From: Tenacibaculum sp. 190524A05c
GTDB taxonomy: Bacteria; Bacteroidota; Bacteroidia; Flavobacteriales; Flavobacteriaceae
Direction: 5' to 3'
Assembly (NCBI RefSeq): GCF_964036595.1
Contig: NZ_OZ038523.1
Coordinates: 1,020,501-1,084,500, forward strand
DNA length: 64,000 nucleotides
Made by a program: the position numbers and the translations under genes. This document shows, piece by piece, positions 48,801 to 55,313 of the stretch. Numbering within the stretch: position 1 is the stretch's first letter; every line of letters starts with the position of its first letter. The notes beneath the pieces are model-generated. The model saw only the letters and a list, made by a program, of their open reading frames with translations, was not told the origin of the DNA and ran no database searches.

Positions 48801-51800
48801 GACAACAGTTGCTGTATCTGTATCTCCGTCTGCATCTGTAATTGTATATGTGAATGAATCAGTTCCGTTAAAGTCAGCGTTTGGCGTGTATACAAATACT
48901 CCGTCTGAAGTCTCTGTTACTGTACCATTTGATGGACCACTTGTTAAACTGTAGTCTTCTCCATCTCCACCATCTCCACCAATATCATCATTAGTGCTTA
49001 CTGTAATAGTCGTACTTGCATCCTCATTTACGGTTGCCGTATCATCTACTGCATCTGGTGCGTCATTGACTAAAATTGTCTCAGTATCTGAATTAACACA
49101 ACCTCCCGCAGTTGTTACAGAATATGTAATTGTAACTGAACCACTGGCAACCCCAGTAACCTCACCGCTTGAAATATTTACAGTTGCAATACTAGAATTT
49201 GAGCTTGACCAAGAACCTCCACCTGTTGTACTAGTTAAGGTTATATTTTGTCCAACATTAATCGTACTTCCTCCTGATATTGTTTGAGGAACTGGGTTAC
49301 TTACTGTAACTTTCACAGGTACTTTTGCACTTTCACATAATCCATCAGAATGACTAACAAAATATGTTGTTTCTCCTGATGAAACTGTACTAGGTGTTGG
49401 TGCACTCCCTAAAACCGTAGTACCATCAGTATCAAACCAAATTAAAGTTCCAGGAGCAGTAGCTGTTAATTGTGACGCAACATCACCAACACAATACTCT
49501 ACATTACTAACTGTTGGCAAAACTGGAGTTGCCACTTCTACTATTTGAACTTCAGCAGATTCCACCTCTCCACAGGCTGACATATCTGTTAACACAACCT
49601 TATAGAATCCTGGTTCTAAATTAGAATAACTTCCATCATTATCCCCATCCGTAGCAGTAGCATCTATAAAAACTCCTCCAGAACTTGTTGAGAATAACAA
49701 ATTATACATATAAGCAGGACTTCCACCAGAACCACTTGTGCTAATTGTTCCATTATTTAATCCTTGACAACTATTAGTAACTGTAAGCGCATTTAAAGTT
49801 GCTGTTGTTGGTTCAGTAATTGTTATTGTTATATCATCTGTGGATGTTGGACAGGATGCGCCATTAGTTACAGTCCATCTTAAAACTGCCGTATCACCTG
49901 CATCAGCATTTGTTAATGTTAGACTTGTAGTTGGACTACTTGGACTATCAAAAGAAACTAACAATCCTCCTGTTGGTGTTCCTACCACACTCCACGATCC
50001 CACTCCTCTTGCTGGAGTAACTGCGTTTAATTGTGGATTTAAAGTACAGATCGTTGTTGTAGAACCCGCATCTGCAACACTTGGAGCTTCAAAAACATTG
50101 ATACTTAACTCATCTTGATTTATACAAGCACCATTATCCGTTTGCCAAGTAAAAATGTAAGTACCTTCTGTATTTAAATTTGTTATTGTAGTAGTTGCAG
50201 ATGAAGCATCTATTATTACAGGTGTACTTGAACCTGTGCTTACTCCTGAATTGTAAATCCAAGTTCCAGAAGTAATTGTATTTGCCGCCATTGTCGCAAC
50301 ACCTCCATCGGCTGGACAAAGATCGATATCTGGTCCCGCAATAGGTGTATCTAAAGCAATATTAGAAATTGTAACAGTATCAGATGTAGCCGTACAAGAA
50401 GATCCCATTGGGATAGTAATCTCATATTGAAAAACATACGTATTACCACTAACAATATCAGCCCTAGCCATATTATCATTTAAAGTAGTAATTGTTGGTG
50501 TATCTGAACCACTAGTACTAACTAGTGTCCAAGTACCTTCAGAACCCATTGTTCCCTCTAACAACACATTATCGACTCCACATAATGTCTCATCGTCACC
50601 AGCATCTGCGGGAACTACAACATTTAAGGTTAAAGTTGCTGAAGTAGTCAAAGAAGTATTACAGGCAGCATCTGGACTTGCAAACTCCGGAGATGTAGTC
50701 CATCGATATGTGTATGTTCCTGTAACTAAACCGCTAACTGTAGCATTATTATCTGATGTATCATTTATTGACGGTCTATTCGGTCCTGAGACATATTCCC
50801 AAGTTCCCACTCCTATTGATACTGCATTCGCATTCAAATCAGTAAAAGTGTCACAGACATTTAAAGTACTTGATGTTAAACTTGCTGGAGTTGGTGTATT
50901 GGTAATAGAAAAAGATACTTTATCATTATTTGCACAATCTGCTGTTGAAACCCTCCATTCAAATTGATAAACACCATCACTTAAACCTGTAAAAGTTGCA
51001 GTATTACTATTAATATCCGTAACACTCCAACCAGCTGGCCCGAAAGTTTGAACCCAAGTTCCTTGATTAGGTGAACTTACGGCCGTTGCGTTCATAGTAA
51101 CTGAATTACTACCACATGAAGAATTATCTGTTCCAGCTGAAGGTGTAGTATTAAATAAAGAAACCGTAACTGTATCTGAGGTTAAATTTCCTGGACAACT
51201 TGGATCTACTATAGACCATCTAAAAACATAATTTCCTTCAACTAACCCTGAAATTGTTGCATTTGGATCGTTAAAACTAGAAAAAGATGCCGTATTAGGT
51301 CCACTTACTTGAGACCAAGTTCCTGTTCCTACCGAGGCTGCAGTTGCAGTTAAAGCAGTAGATGTTACTCCAGAGATACACTGATCTGAACCTGCTTGTG
51401 AAATATCTGGTCCTGTATTCGCATTCGTTGTTATTACAACATCATCGTTAACAGTACCACATGTATTTGTTATTGTATATGTAAATGTATAAGCCGTACT
51501 TGTACTTAGTCCAGAAACTATTGCTTTTGGATCATTTGGGTCGGAAAAGGAAACTCCAGCTGATGGACTTACACTCCATGTTCCTAGTTCATTTTCTAAA
51601 ATATCGTTCGCTTGTAGTTGATAAGAACCCGCACAAACATTATCATCTGGACCAGCGAAATTAGCTGCGGGAGTTGGTACCGACGTAGATACGGCAACTT
51701 TTACTTCATCAATATTATTTGCTCCAATTACTCCATTTGGACCACTGCTAATACTCCATCTAAAATAATATACTCCACTTACTAGACCCGTTACAGTAGT

Positions 51801-53546
51801 TGATGGATCAGATGTATCAGTTATATTTGCTGTATTAGGTCCACTTACTTGAGACCAAGTTCCAATTCCTTGTGTAGGTGTATTTCCTGTAAGAGAAGCA
51901 GTTGTAATTGGTGCACAAACAAAAATATCTGTTCCTGCATTTGCTCCGCCAGCTGTACCAGATATTTTCACAGTAATTACGTCATATACTGCCGTACATC
52001 CATTTTCCACATCTCCATTTGGATCTCTTTCAACCCCAATAACATATGTACCTATTTCAGCAAAAGTTAATGTAAAATCGTTAGCGTTAGTAGAATTACC
52101 CGAAGAAACACCTCCTACACCTGAATAACTAGTTGGAGTACTTCTTGGAGTTGCTGTTGGTGTTGATAAATATGTTCCATTAGGAGCATCTAAAATGCTA
52201 TATCTCGTTGTGGAACTTGTATTATCTCGAATCAATCCAAAATCAACTGTAGCAATTCCAGCTCCATTTAAATCAGCAAAAATACATTCCGATGGCGTTC
52301 CATCATCTGTTATTTCAATAGAAAGCGGAGTTTTAATAAATCTAATTACAACATTATCAGATGTTGTACAAACTCCATCTGCACTTGTTATGGTATATCT
52401 AAACGTATAATTTACTCTATTTGCATTACTTCCTGCTGTTTCATCCAAACCTGTAACTAAAGTTGTTGGATTGTTAGGAGTATCAATAACAACACCAGAT
52501 GTAGGTCCACCTGTTTGCGTCCATTCAACTGTTTCTCCTACTTTTTGAGGAGGATCTGCTACTAATAAATACTCTGTTGTTGGGCTAGATGGGTTAGCAC
52601 ATATTCTAATTACATCTTCATCTATTAAATCTTCAGCATCTGTAACACTACCAGAAGGAGCGGGTACATTAATGGTAAATGTATCTGAACCTGTTACACA
52701 TGGACCGCTTACACTCCATCTCAAAACATATGAACCTTCTATTAAATTCGAAACTGTGGTCGAATTATTATTTATATTTCCGAATGAAGGATTATTTGGA
52801 CCACTTACTAATTCCCAAACTCCTTGTTGACCACCTAATCCATTTCCACCAAAAGAAGCTCCTAATCCATAACTAGTATCTACGTCAAAACAAGAATCTA
52901 AATTTACTACTGCATTACTATCTGCGCTTACAACTGCTTCTCCTCCGATATTCGTAATTGTAACTGTGGATACCCCATCGCACGTAGCTGGATTACCATC
53001 TGTAATTCTCCATTCCAAAACGGTAATTCCTGCGCTAGTGTCAGGCAGAGTAATTTGCGTTGTCGGTGAAGCTGTGTCATTTATTGAAATATTAGCATTG
53101 TTCGAACCTACAAAATTCCATTCACCGGTAAAACCAGGGTCAGGAGTGTTTGCTGATAAGTTATAATTACCAGGACAACCACTAATATTTGAACCTGCAT
53201 TTGAAACAGGAGCAGATTCTACGGTATATGAAACTATTTGCGATGTTGTTATGGCATCTGTACAGGTTGCTGTTAATCTAAAAATATAGGTATTACCCCC
53301 TGTTGCACCAGTAATGGTTGGTTTGTAAATAGTAGGATCACTTATTCCAACTGTAGGTCCTGAAACTTGAGTCCAGACGGTAGAAACAACATTAGCATCT
53401 CCACTTCCATCAAGAACAAAAGCAGCACCCTCACAGATACTCCCACTGGCTCCTGCATTTACAGAACAATTTTGAGCTTCAGCATTTAATAAAAATGCAA
53501 AAATAAATATGTGTATTAATAATAATTTTTGAAATCGAAATTTCAT
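39819..53546 (-). CDS. giant T9SS type B surface adhesin 2 (about 4575 aa)
   Basis: I choose the ATG at 53546 (MKFRFQKLLLIHIFIFAFLL, cleavage near NAEAQ) over the ATG at 53567, because it gives a clean signal peptide. Order: many PKD/Ig-like domains (about 20-1350; repeated WxxVSGPN and GTWSQVSGPN motifs); a SprB-like repeat (SCQGLNNGTISTSGSGG); a Big_2-like domain; 21 tandem 95-residue cadherin/VCBS-like repeats (NEDASTTITVSTNDD, YTPNADFNGTDSFTYTI); eight 98-residue repeats (SEDDMVDIDI, TICDNASPANCST); two divergent units; and a type B C-terminal domain (last about 100 residues). The C-terminal domain differs from that of adhesin 1 at about four positions. It is probably a surface adhesin exported by T9SS with the adjacent PorP/SprF protein. 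Confidence 0.93.
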   Translation of the reverse strand: MKFRFQKLLLIHIFIFAFLLNAEAQNCSVNAGASGSICEGAAFVLDGSGDANVVSTVWTQVSGPTVGISDPTIYKPTITGATGGNTYIFRLTATCTDAITTSQIVSYTVESAPVSNAGSNISGCPGNYNLSANTPDPGFTGEWNFVGSNNANISINDTASPTTQITLPDTSAGITVLEWRITDGNPATCDGVSTVTITNIGGEAVVSADSNAVVNLDSCFDVDTSYGLGASFGGNGLGGQQGVWELVSGPNNPSFGNINNNSTTVSNLIEGSYVLRWSVSGPCVTGSDTFTINVPAPSGSVTDAEDLIDEDVIRICANPSSPTTEYLLVADPPQKVGETVEWTQTGGPTSGVVIDTPNNPTTLVTGLDETAGSNANRVNYTFRYTITSADGVCTTSDNVVIRFIKTPLSIEITDDGTPSECIFADLNGAGIATVDFGLIRDNTSSTTRYSILDAPNGTYLSTPTATPRSTPTSYSGVGGVSSGNSTNANDFTLTFAEIGTYVIGVERDPNGDVENGCTAVYDVITVKISGTAGGANAGTDIFVCAPITTASLTGNTPTQGIGTWSQVSGPNTANITDTSDPSTTVTGLVSGVYYFRWSISSGPNGVIGANNIDEVKVAVSTSVPTPAANFAGPDDNVCAGSYQLQANDILENELGTWSVSPSAGVSFSDPNDPKAIVSGLSTSTAYTFTYTITNTCGTVNDDVVITTNANTGPDISQAGSDQCISGVTSTALTATAASVGTGTWSQVSGPNTASFSSFNDPNATISGLVEGNYVFRWSIVDPSCPGNLTSDTVTVSLFNTTPSAGTDNSSCGSNSVTMNATAVSSPNQGTWVQTFGPAGWSVTDINSNTATFTGLSDGVYQFEWRVSTADCANNDKVSFSITNTPTPASLTSSTLNVCDTFTDLNANAVSIGVGTWEYVSGPNRPSINDTSDNNATVSGLVTGTYTYRWTTSPEFASPDAACNTSLTTSATLTLNVVVPADAGDDETLCGVDNVLLEGTMGSEGTWTLVSTSGSDTPTITTLNDNMARADIVSGNTYVFQYEITIPMGSSCTATSDTVTISNIALDTPIAGPDIDLCPADGGVATMAANTITSGTWIYNSGVSTGSSTPVIIDASSATTTITNLNTEGTYIFTWQTDNGACINQDELSINVFEAPSVADAGSTTTICTLNPQLNAVTPARGVGSWSVVGTPTGGLLVSFDSPSSPTTSLTLTNADAGDTAVLRWTVTNGASCPTSTDDITITITEPTTATLNALTVTNSCQGLNNGTISTSGSGGSPAYMYNLLFSTSSGGVFIDATATDGDNDGSYSNLEPGFYKVVLTDMSACGEVESAEVQIVEVATPVLPTVSNVEYCVGDVASQLTATAPGTLIWFDTDGTTVLGSAPTPSTVSSGETTYFVSHSDGLCESAKVPVKVTVSNPVPQTISGGSTINVGQNITLTSTTGGGSWSSSNSSIATVNISSGEVTGVASGSVTITYSVTTAGGCVNSDTETILVNDAPDAVDDTATVNEDASTTITVSTNDDIGGDGGDGEDYSLTSGPSNGTVTETSDGVFVYTPNADFNGTDSFTYTITDADGDTDTATVVITVNSVDDAPDAIDDTATVNEDASTTITVSTNDDIGGDGGDGEDYSLTSGPSNGTVTETSDGVFVYTPNADFNGTDSFTYTITDADGDTDTATVVITVASVDDAPDAVDDTATVNEDASTTITVSTNDDIGGDGGDGEDYSLTSGPSNGTVTETSDGVFVYSPNADFNGTDSFTYTITDADGDTDTATVVITVNSVDDAPDAVDDTATVNEDASTTITVSTNDDIGGDGGDGEDYSLTSGPSNGTVTETSDGVFVYTPNADFNGTDSFTYTITDADGDTDTATVVITVNSVDDAPDAVDDTATVNEDASTTITVSTNDDIGGDGGDGEDYSLTSGPSNGTVTETSDGVFVYTPNADFNGTDSFTYTITDADGDIDTATVVITVSSVDDAPTATDDTATVNEDASTTITVSTNDDIGGDGGDGEDYSLTSGPSNGTVTETSDGVFVYTPNADFNGTDSFTYTITDADGDTDTATVVIIVNSVDDVPTATDDTATVNEDASTTITVSTNDDIGGDGGDGEDYSLTSGPSNGTVTETSDGVFVYSPNADFNGTDSFTYTITDADGDTDTATVVITVNSVDDAPDAIDDTATVNEDASTTITVSTNDDIGGDGGDGEDYSLTSGPSNGTVTETSDGVFVYTPNADFNGTDSFTYTITDADGDTDTATVVITVNSVDDAPDAVDDTATVNEDASTTITVSTNDDIGGDGGDGEDYSLTSGPSNGTVTETSDGVFVYTPNADFNGTDSFTYTITDADGDTDTATVVITVNSVDDAPTATDDTATVNEDASTTITVSTNDDIGGDGGDGEDYSLTSGPSNGTVTETSDGVFVYTPNADFNGTDSFTYTITDADGDTDTATVVITVNSVDDAPDAVDDTATVNEDASTTITVSTNDDIGGDGGDGEDYSLTSGPSNGTVTETSDGVFVYTPNADFNGTDSFTYTITDADGDTDTATVVITVNSVDDAPDAVDDTATVNEDASTTITVSTNDDIGGDGGDGEDYSLTSGPSNGTVTETSDGVFVYSPNADFNGTDSFTYTITDADGDTDTATVVITVNSVDDAPTATDDTATVNEDASTTITVSTNDDIGGDGGDGEDYSLTSGPSNGTVTETSDGVFVYTPNADFNGTDSFTYTITDADGDTDTATVVITVNSVDDAPDAVDDTATVNEDASTTITVSTNDDIGGDGGDGEDYSLTSGPSNGTVTETSDGVFVYTPNADFNGTDSFTYTITDADGDTDTATVVITVNSVDDAPTATDDTATVNEDASTTITVSTNDDIGGDGGDGEDYSLTSGPSNGTVTETSDGVFVYTPNADFNGIDSFTYTITDADGDTDTATVVITVNSVDDAPDAVDDTATVNEDASTTITVSTNDDIGGDGGDGEDYSLTSGPSNGTVTETSDGVFVYTPNADFNGTDSFTYTITDADGDTDTATVVITVNSVDDAPDAVDDTATVNEDASTTITVSTNDDIGGDGGDGEDYSLTSGPSNGTVTETSDGVFVYSPNADFNGTDSFTYTITDADGDTDTATVVITVNSVDDVPTATDDTATVNEDASTTITVSTNDDIGGDGGDGEDYSLTSGPSNGTVTETSDGVFVYTPNADFNGTDSFTYTITDADGDTDTATVVITVNSVDDAPDAVDDTATVNEDASTTITVSTNDDIGGDGGDGEDYSLTSGPSNGTVTETSDGVFVYTPNADFNGTDSFTYTITDADGDTDTATVVITVNSVDDAPTATDDTATVNEDASTTITVSTNDDIGGDGGDGEDYSLTSGPSNGTVTETSDGVFVYSPNADFNGTDSFTYTITDADGDTDTATVVITVNSVDDAPTATDDTATVNEDASTTITVSTNDDIGGDGGDGEDYSLTSGPSNGTVTETSDGVFVYTPNADFNGTDSFTYTITDADGDTDTATVVITVTPTPDAVDDTATVSEDDMVDIDVTLNDGDVPSDGTLDVSDPANGTVTIDDGGTPDDPSDDIVTYIPDADFNGTDTFNYTICDNASPANCSTATVTITVTPTPDAVDDTATVSEDDMVDIDITLNDGDVPSDGTLDVSDPANGTVTIDDGGTPDDPSDDIVTYIPDADFNGTDTFNYTICDNGSPANCSTATVVITVTPTPDAVDDTATVSEDDMVDIDITANDGDVPSDGTLDVSDPANGTVTIDDGGTPDDPSDDIVTYIPDADFNGTDTFNYTICDNASPANCSTATVVITVTPTPDAVDDTATVSEDDMVDIDITLNDGDVPSDGTLDVSDPANGTVTIDDGGTPDDPSDDIVTYIPDADFNGTDTFNYTICDNASPANCSTATVTITVTPTPDAVDDTATVSEDDMVDIDITANDGDVPSDGTLDVSDPANGTVTIDDGGTPDDPSDDIVTYIPDVDFNGTDTFNYTICDNASPANCSTGTVTITVTPTPDAVDDTATVSEDDMVDIDVTLNDGDVPSDGTLDVSDPANGTVTIDDGGTPDDPSDDIVTYIPDADFNGTDTFNYTICDNASPANCSTATVVITVTPTPDAVDDTATVSEDDMVDIDITANDGDVPSDGTLDVSDPANGTVTIDDGGTPDDPSDDIVTYIPDADFNGTDTFNYTICDNASPANCSTATVVITVTPTPDAVDDTATVSEDDMVDIDITLNDGDVPSDGTLDVSDPANGTVTIDDGGTPDDPSDDIVTYIPDADFNGTDTFNYTICDNASPANCSTATVTITVIPVDEAPIAVDDTATVAEDDMVDIDIYANDTNVPDNGTLTVTNPINGTVTIDDGGTPDDPSDDIVTYIPDADFNGTDTFTYTVCDNASPANCTTATVTITVIPTPDAVDDTATTNAGEDVNIDVTDNDNDIPDDGTIDVTDPGDGTVDVDDGGTPNDPSDDIIIYTPNDGFSGTDTFTYTICDNLVPQNCTTATVTVVVLPTETCLSPYNLMSPGDGNTENEFFFIPCIDSPEYANNTVEIFNRWGNTVYKISGYSNTDSSRRFEGISNGRATISVDEKLPVGTYYYVIDPGNGESARTGWLYINK
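40734..43085 (-). repeat. 8 tandem 294-bp repeats
   Basis: Eight in-frame 98-residue units starting PTPDAVDDTATVSEDDM and ending with TICDNASPANCSTATV; each has two Cys. Units are nearly identical at the DNA level and differ mainly at a few codons (ANDGDV against LNDGDV, TVVITV against TVTITV). Two more divergent units follow down to about 40,140. Confidence 0.92.
43086..49066 (-). repeat. 21 tandem 285-bp repeats
   Basis: Twenty-one in-frame 95-residue units, DAPDAVDDTATVNEDAS through FTYTITDADGDTDTATVVITV. Differences are few: DAVDD/TATDD/DAIDD, YTPN/YSPN. Cadherin-like/VCBS-like beta-sandwich units, Asp-rich and probably Ca-binding. Repeat edges are approximate because the units are contiguous. 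Confidence 0.92.
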
Positions 53547-53567
53547 TTTTGGAGTAATGTTGTGCAT

Positions 53568-53927
53568 AGGTAAATTTTGATAGTTTATAAGTACTACATA
53601 ATCTTTCTTTATTTAATTTATACAATGCTTCAACAAGAAGTCTAAAAAAGACTTTTTGCATTTTAAATGTATAAGTAGTGATTGATCCTAGTGTAGAACT
53701 CATGAAAACGGGGGCGGAGTTATTTCTATTTTCTTCTAAAAAGAAACTAAACACATTTTCTTACTTTCTGTTTACGATAGCAGAAAACCTTGAAAGCTTC
53801 TTTTTGTTAAAAATAATTAAAATTTTATTAAAAACCATAATTATCTCTCTTTACATTATTTATTTAACAATTATCTAATATTGATAAAATTCTAATTATC
53901 TAAAAAATAATCTACTGAAAATCATTA
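53568..53927. promoter_or_regulatory. upstream region of giant adhesin 2
   Basis: 360 bp between the REC-GT2 gene and adhesin 2, very AT-rich. Small frames here overlap each other and the adhesin start and show no protein features. A weak hairpin (AAGTCT-AAAA-AGACTT) lies at about 53,638-53,654. It presumably carries the adhesin 2 promoter; no clear -7 element was found on the minus strand. The palindrome seen upstream of adhesin 1 is not repeated here. Confidence 0.4.
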
Positions 53928-55127
53928 CTATGCACTAACAGATGATGCTTTAATTGGAGTGCTTACATTTTTTCCAGGTTTTCTTTTAATATTGTAGTAC
54001 CAAGCAATTTGTCCTAATTGGAAAATAATTTTGAATGAATCTTTCATAGATAATTTTGATCCGTCAGCATGTATCCATCTTTTTAATGGCTGCTCACATA
54101 AAATTTGTTTCGCTTTTTTCAATCCATAATGAAGAGTGACTCTTCTAAATATTTCTACATCAAAGATCCATTTTGAAACAAATTTATCTCTAAATGAAAT
54201 TTCAATAACATCTCTACTAAAGATTTTCGCTCCACATTGAGTATCCTGAAAATCCATTGAAAGAATTTTTCTGATTATAAAGTTAATTGTTTGACTTATT
54301 ATCTTTCTAGCAGATTCTTTAGTAATATTGGCTCCCATTCTACTTATTCTAGAGCCACTCACAATTTTATATTCTGAATTTTCAATTGTAGAAACTAGAT
54401 CATCAAAATCAGATAAGTCTGTTGATAAATCAGCATCAAGAAAACCAATATAATCTAAATCTTCTTGCTTTAGCATATGCAACATCCCTTGTCTTACTGC
54501 TTCTGCCTTACCTCCATTTTTTTCACAATCGTAAACTGTAATAAAATCTTCTCTTCCTTCTCTAATTGAATGTAATACTTCTAAAGTTTTGTCTTTACTA
54601 CCATCATTTACAAAACATAAATGATATCCTGTATGTTTATGAATATAGTCCGTAAATTCATCACTTAACAATCTTTCTTCTTCATTGTAACAAGGAATCA
54701 CTACACCAACACATCTTTCTTGAATCAGAACTTCACCTGTGTAATCTTTAGATTCACCTTGAACTTCTGGAACACCAATTAGTCGTTTAACCCTTGCACA
54801 AACTTCAGTTAAACTTAATGGTTTCTTCATGTAATCTTCAATACCAAGTTCAAAACCATCTATAATCATTTGCTTATCGGTATTACCTGATAAAACCATA
54901 ATTGGTATATCTGATTTCTTTTCAACTTTAATGTACTTAACGACTTCTATACCTGGAAGACTTGGCATATTGATATCGACTATAACTAAATCAGGTTGGA
55001 TTTTATCGAATAATTCTATTCCTTTATTTCCATCTGTTTCAGTGTATACTTCATACCCTAATTCTTTCAACCTATTCTCTAGAGGAATAAGGACGAGCTT
55101 CTGATCGTCTATGGCTAATATTTTCAT
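53928..55127 (-). CDS. response-regulator receiver domain fused to family 2 glycosyltransferase
   Basis: A 399-residue two-domain protein. Receiver domain at about 1-120: acidic pair Asp7/Asp8 (AIDDQK), phospho-acceptor Asp51 (VIVDINMPSLPG), Ser80 in MVLSGN, and Lys102 in MKKPLS, so all phosphorylation-site residues are present. GT2 domain at about 138-375: VVIPCYNEEERL, VNDGSKDKT and FLDADLSTD (DxD-type metal site), of the dolichol-phosphate-sugar-synthase type. No membrane helix is evident. This implies that sugar transfer is controlled directly by phosphorelay. It is divergent from the polysaccharide-type operon at 55314. No histidine kinase gene lies in the window. Confidence 0.93.
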   Translation of the reverse strand: MKILAIDDQKLVLIPLENRLKELGYEVYTETDGNKGIELFDKIQPDLVIVDINMPSLPGIEVVKYIKVEKKSDIPIMVLSGNTDKQMIIDGFELGIEDYMKKPLSLTEVCARVKRLIGVPEVQGESKDYTGEVLIQERCVGVVIPCYNEEERLLSDEFTDYIHKHTGYHLCFVNDGSKDKTLEVLHSIREGREDFITVYDCEKNGGKAEAVRQGMLHMLKQEDLDYIGFLDADLSTDLSDFDDLVSTIENSEYKIVSGSRISRMGANITKESARKIISQTINFIIRKILSMDFQDTQCGAKIFSRDVIEISFRDKFVSKWIFDVEIFRRVTLHYGLKKAKQILCEQPLKRWIHADGSKLSMKDSFKIIFQLGQIAWYYNIKRKPGKNVSTPIKASSVSA

Positions 55128-55313
55128 GATTCGGGGTTTTTCTGATTTAACAACTCTTTAAATTTAGCTAACTATCTAGTGATAAACAAGTTTTCTGAAC
55201 TAAAAGTTTCTTTCTAATGCTGAAAAGTCATTTCCTAAAGTCGAATAGCTATTTATCGTTGATTAAATAATTTATATTTACATTAGAGAAAAAATTGACC
55301 CTCCGTAAACCGA

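Noticed and set aside
43086..49066. Regularly spaced repeats suggestive of a CRISPR or satellite array
   Set aside because: Units are long (285 bp), contiguous without spacers, a multiple of three, and lie within one continuous coding frame with conserved protein sequence.
40804..49287. Plus-strand open frames of 73-109 codons repeating every 285 or 294 bp
   Set aside because: They are antisense shadows of the adhesin 2 repeats. Each reads the complement of the same unit and has no independent start context or protein features.
53479..53878. Small frames of 66 and 91 codons on both strands upstream of adhesin 2
   Set aside because: They lie in AT-rich promoter DNA, overlap the adhesin start or each other, and encode low-complexity sequence without features.
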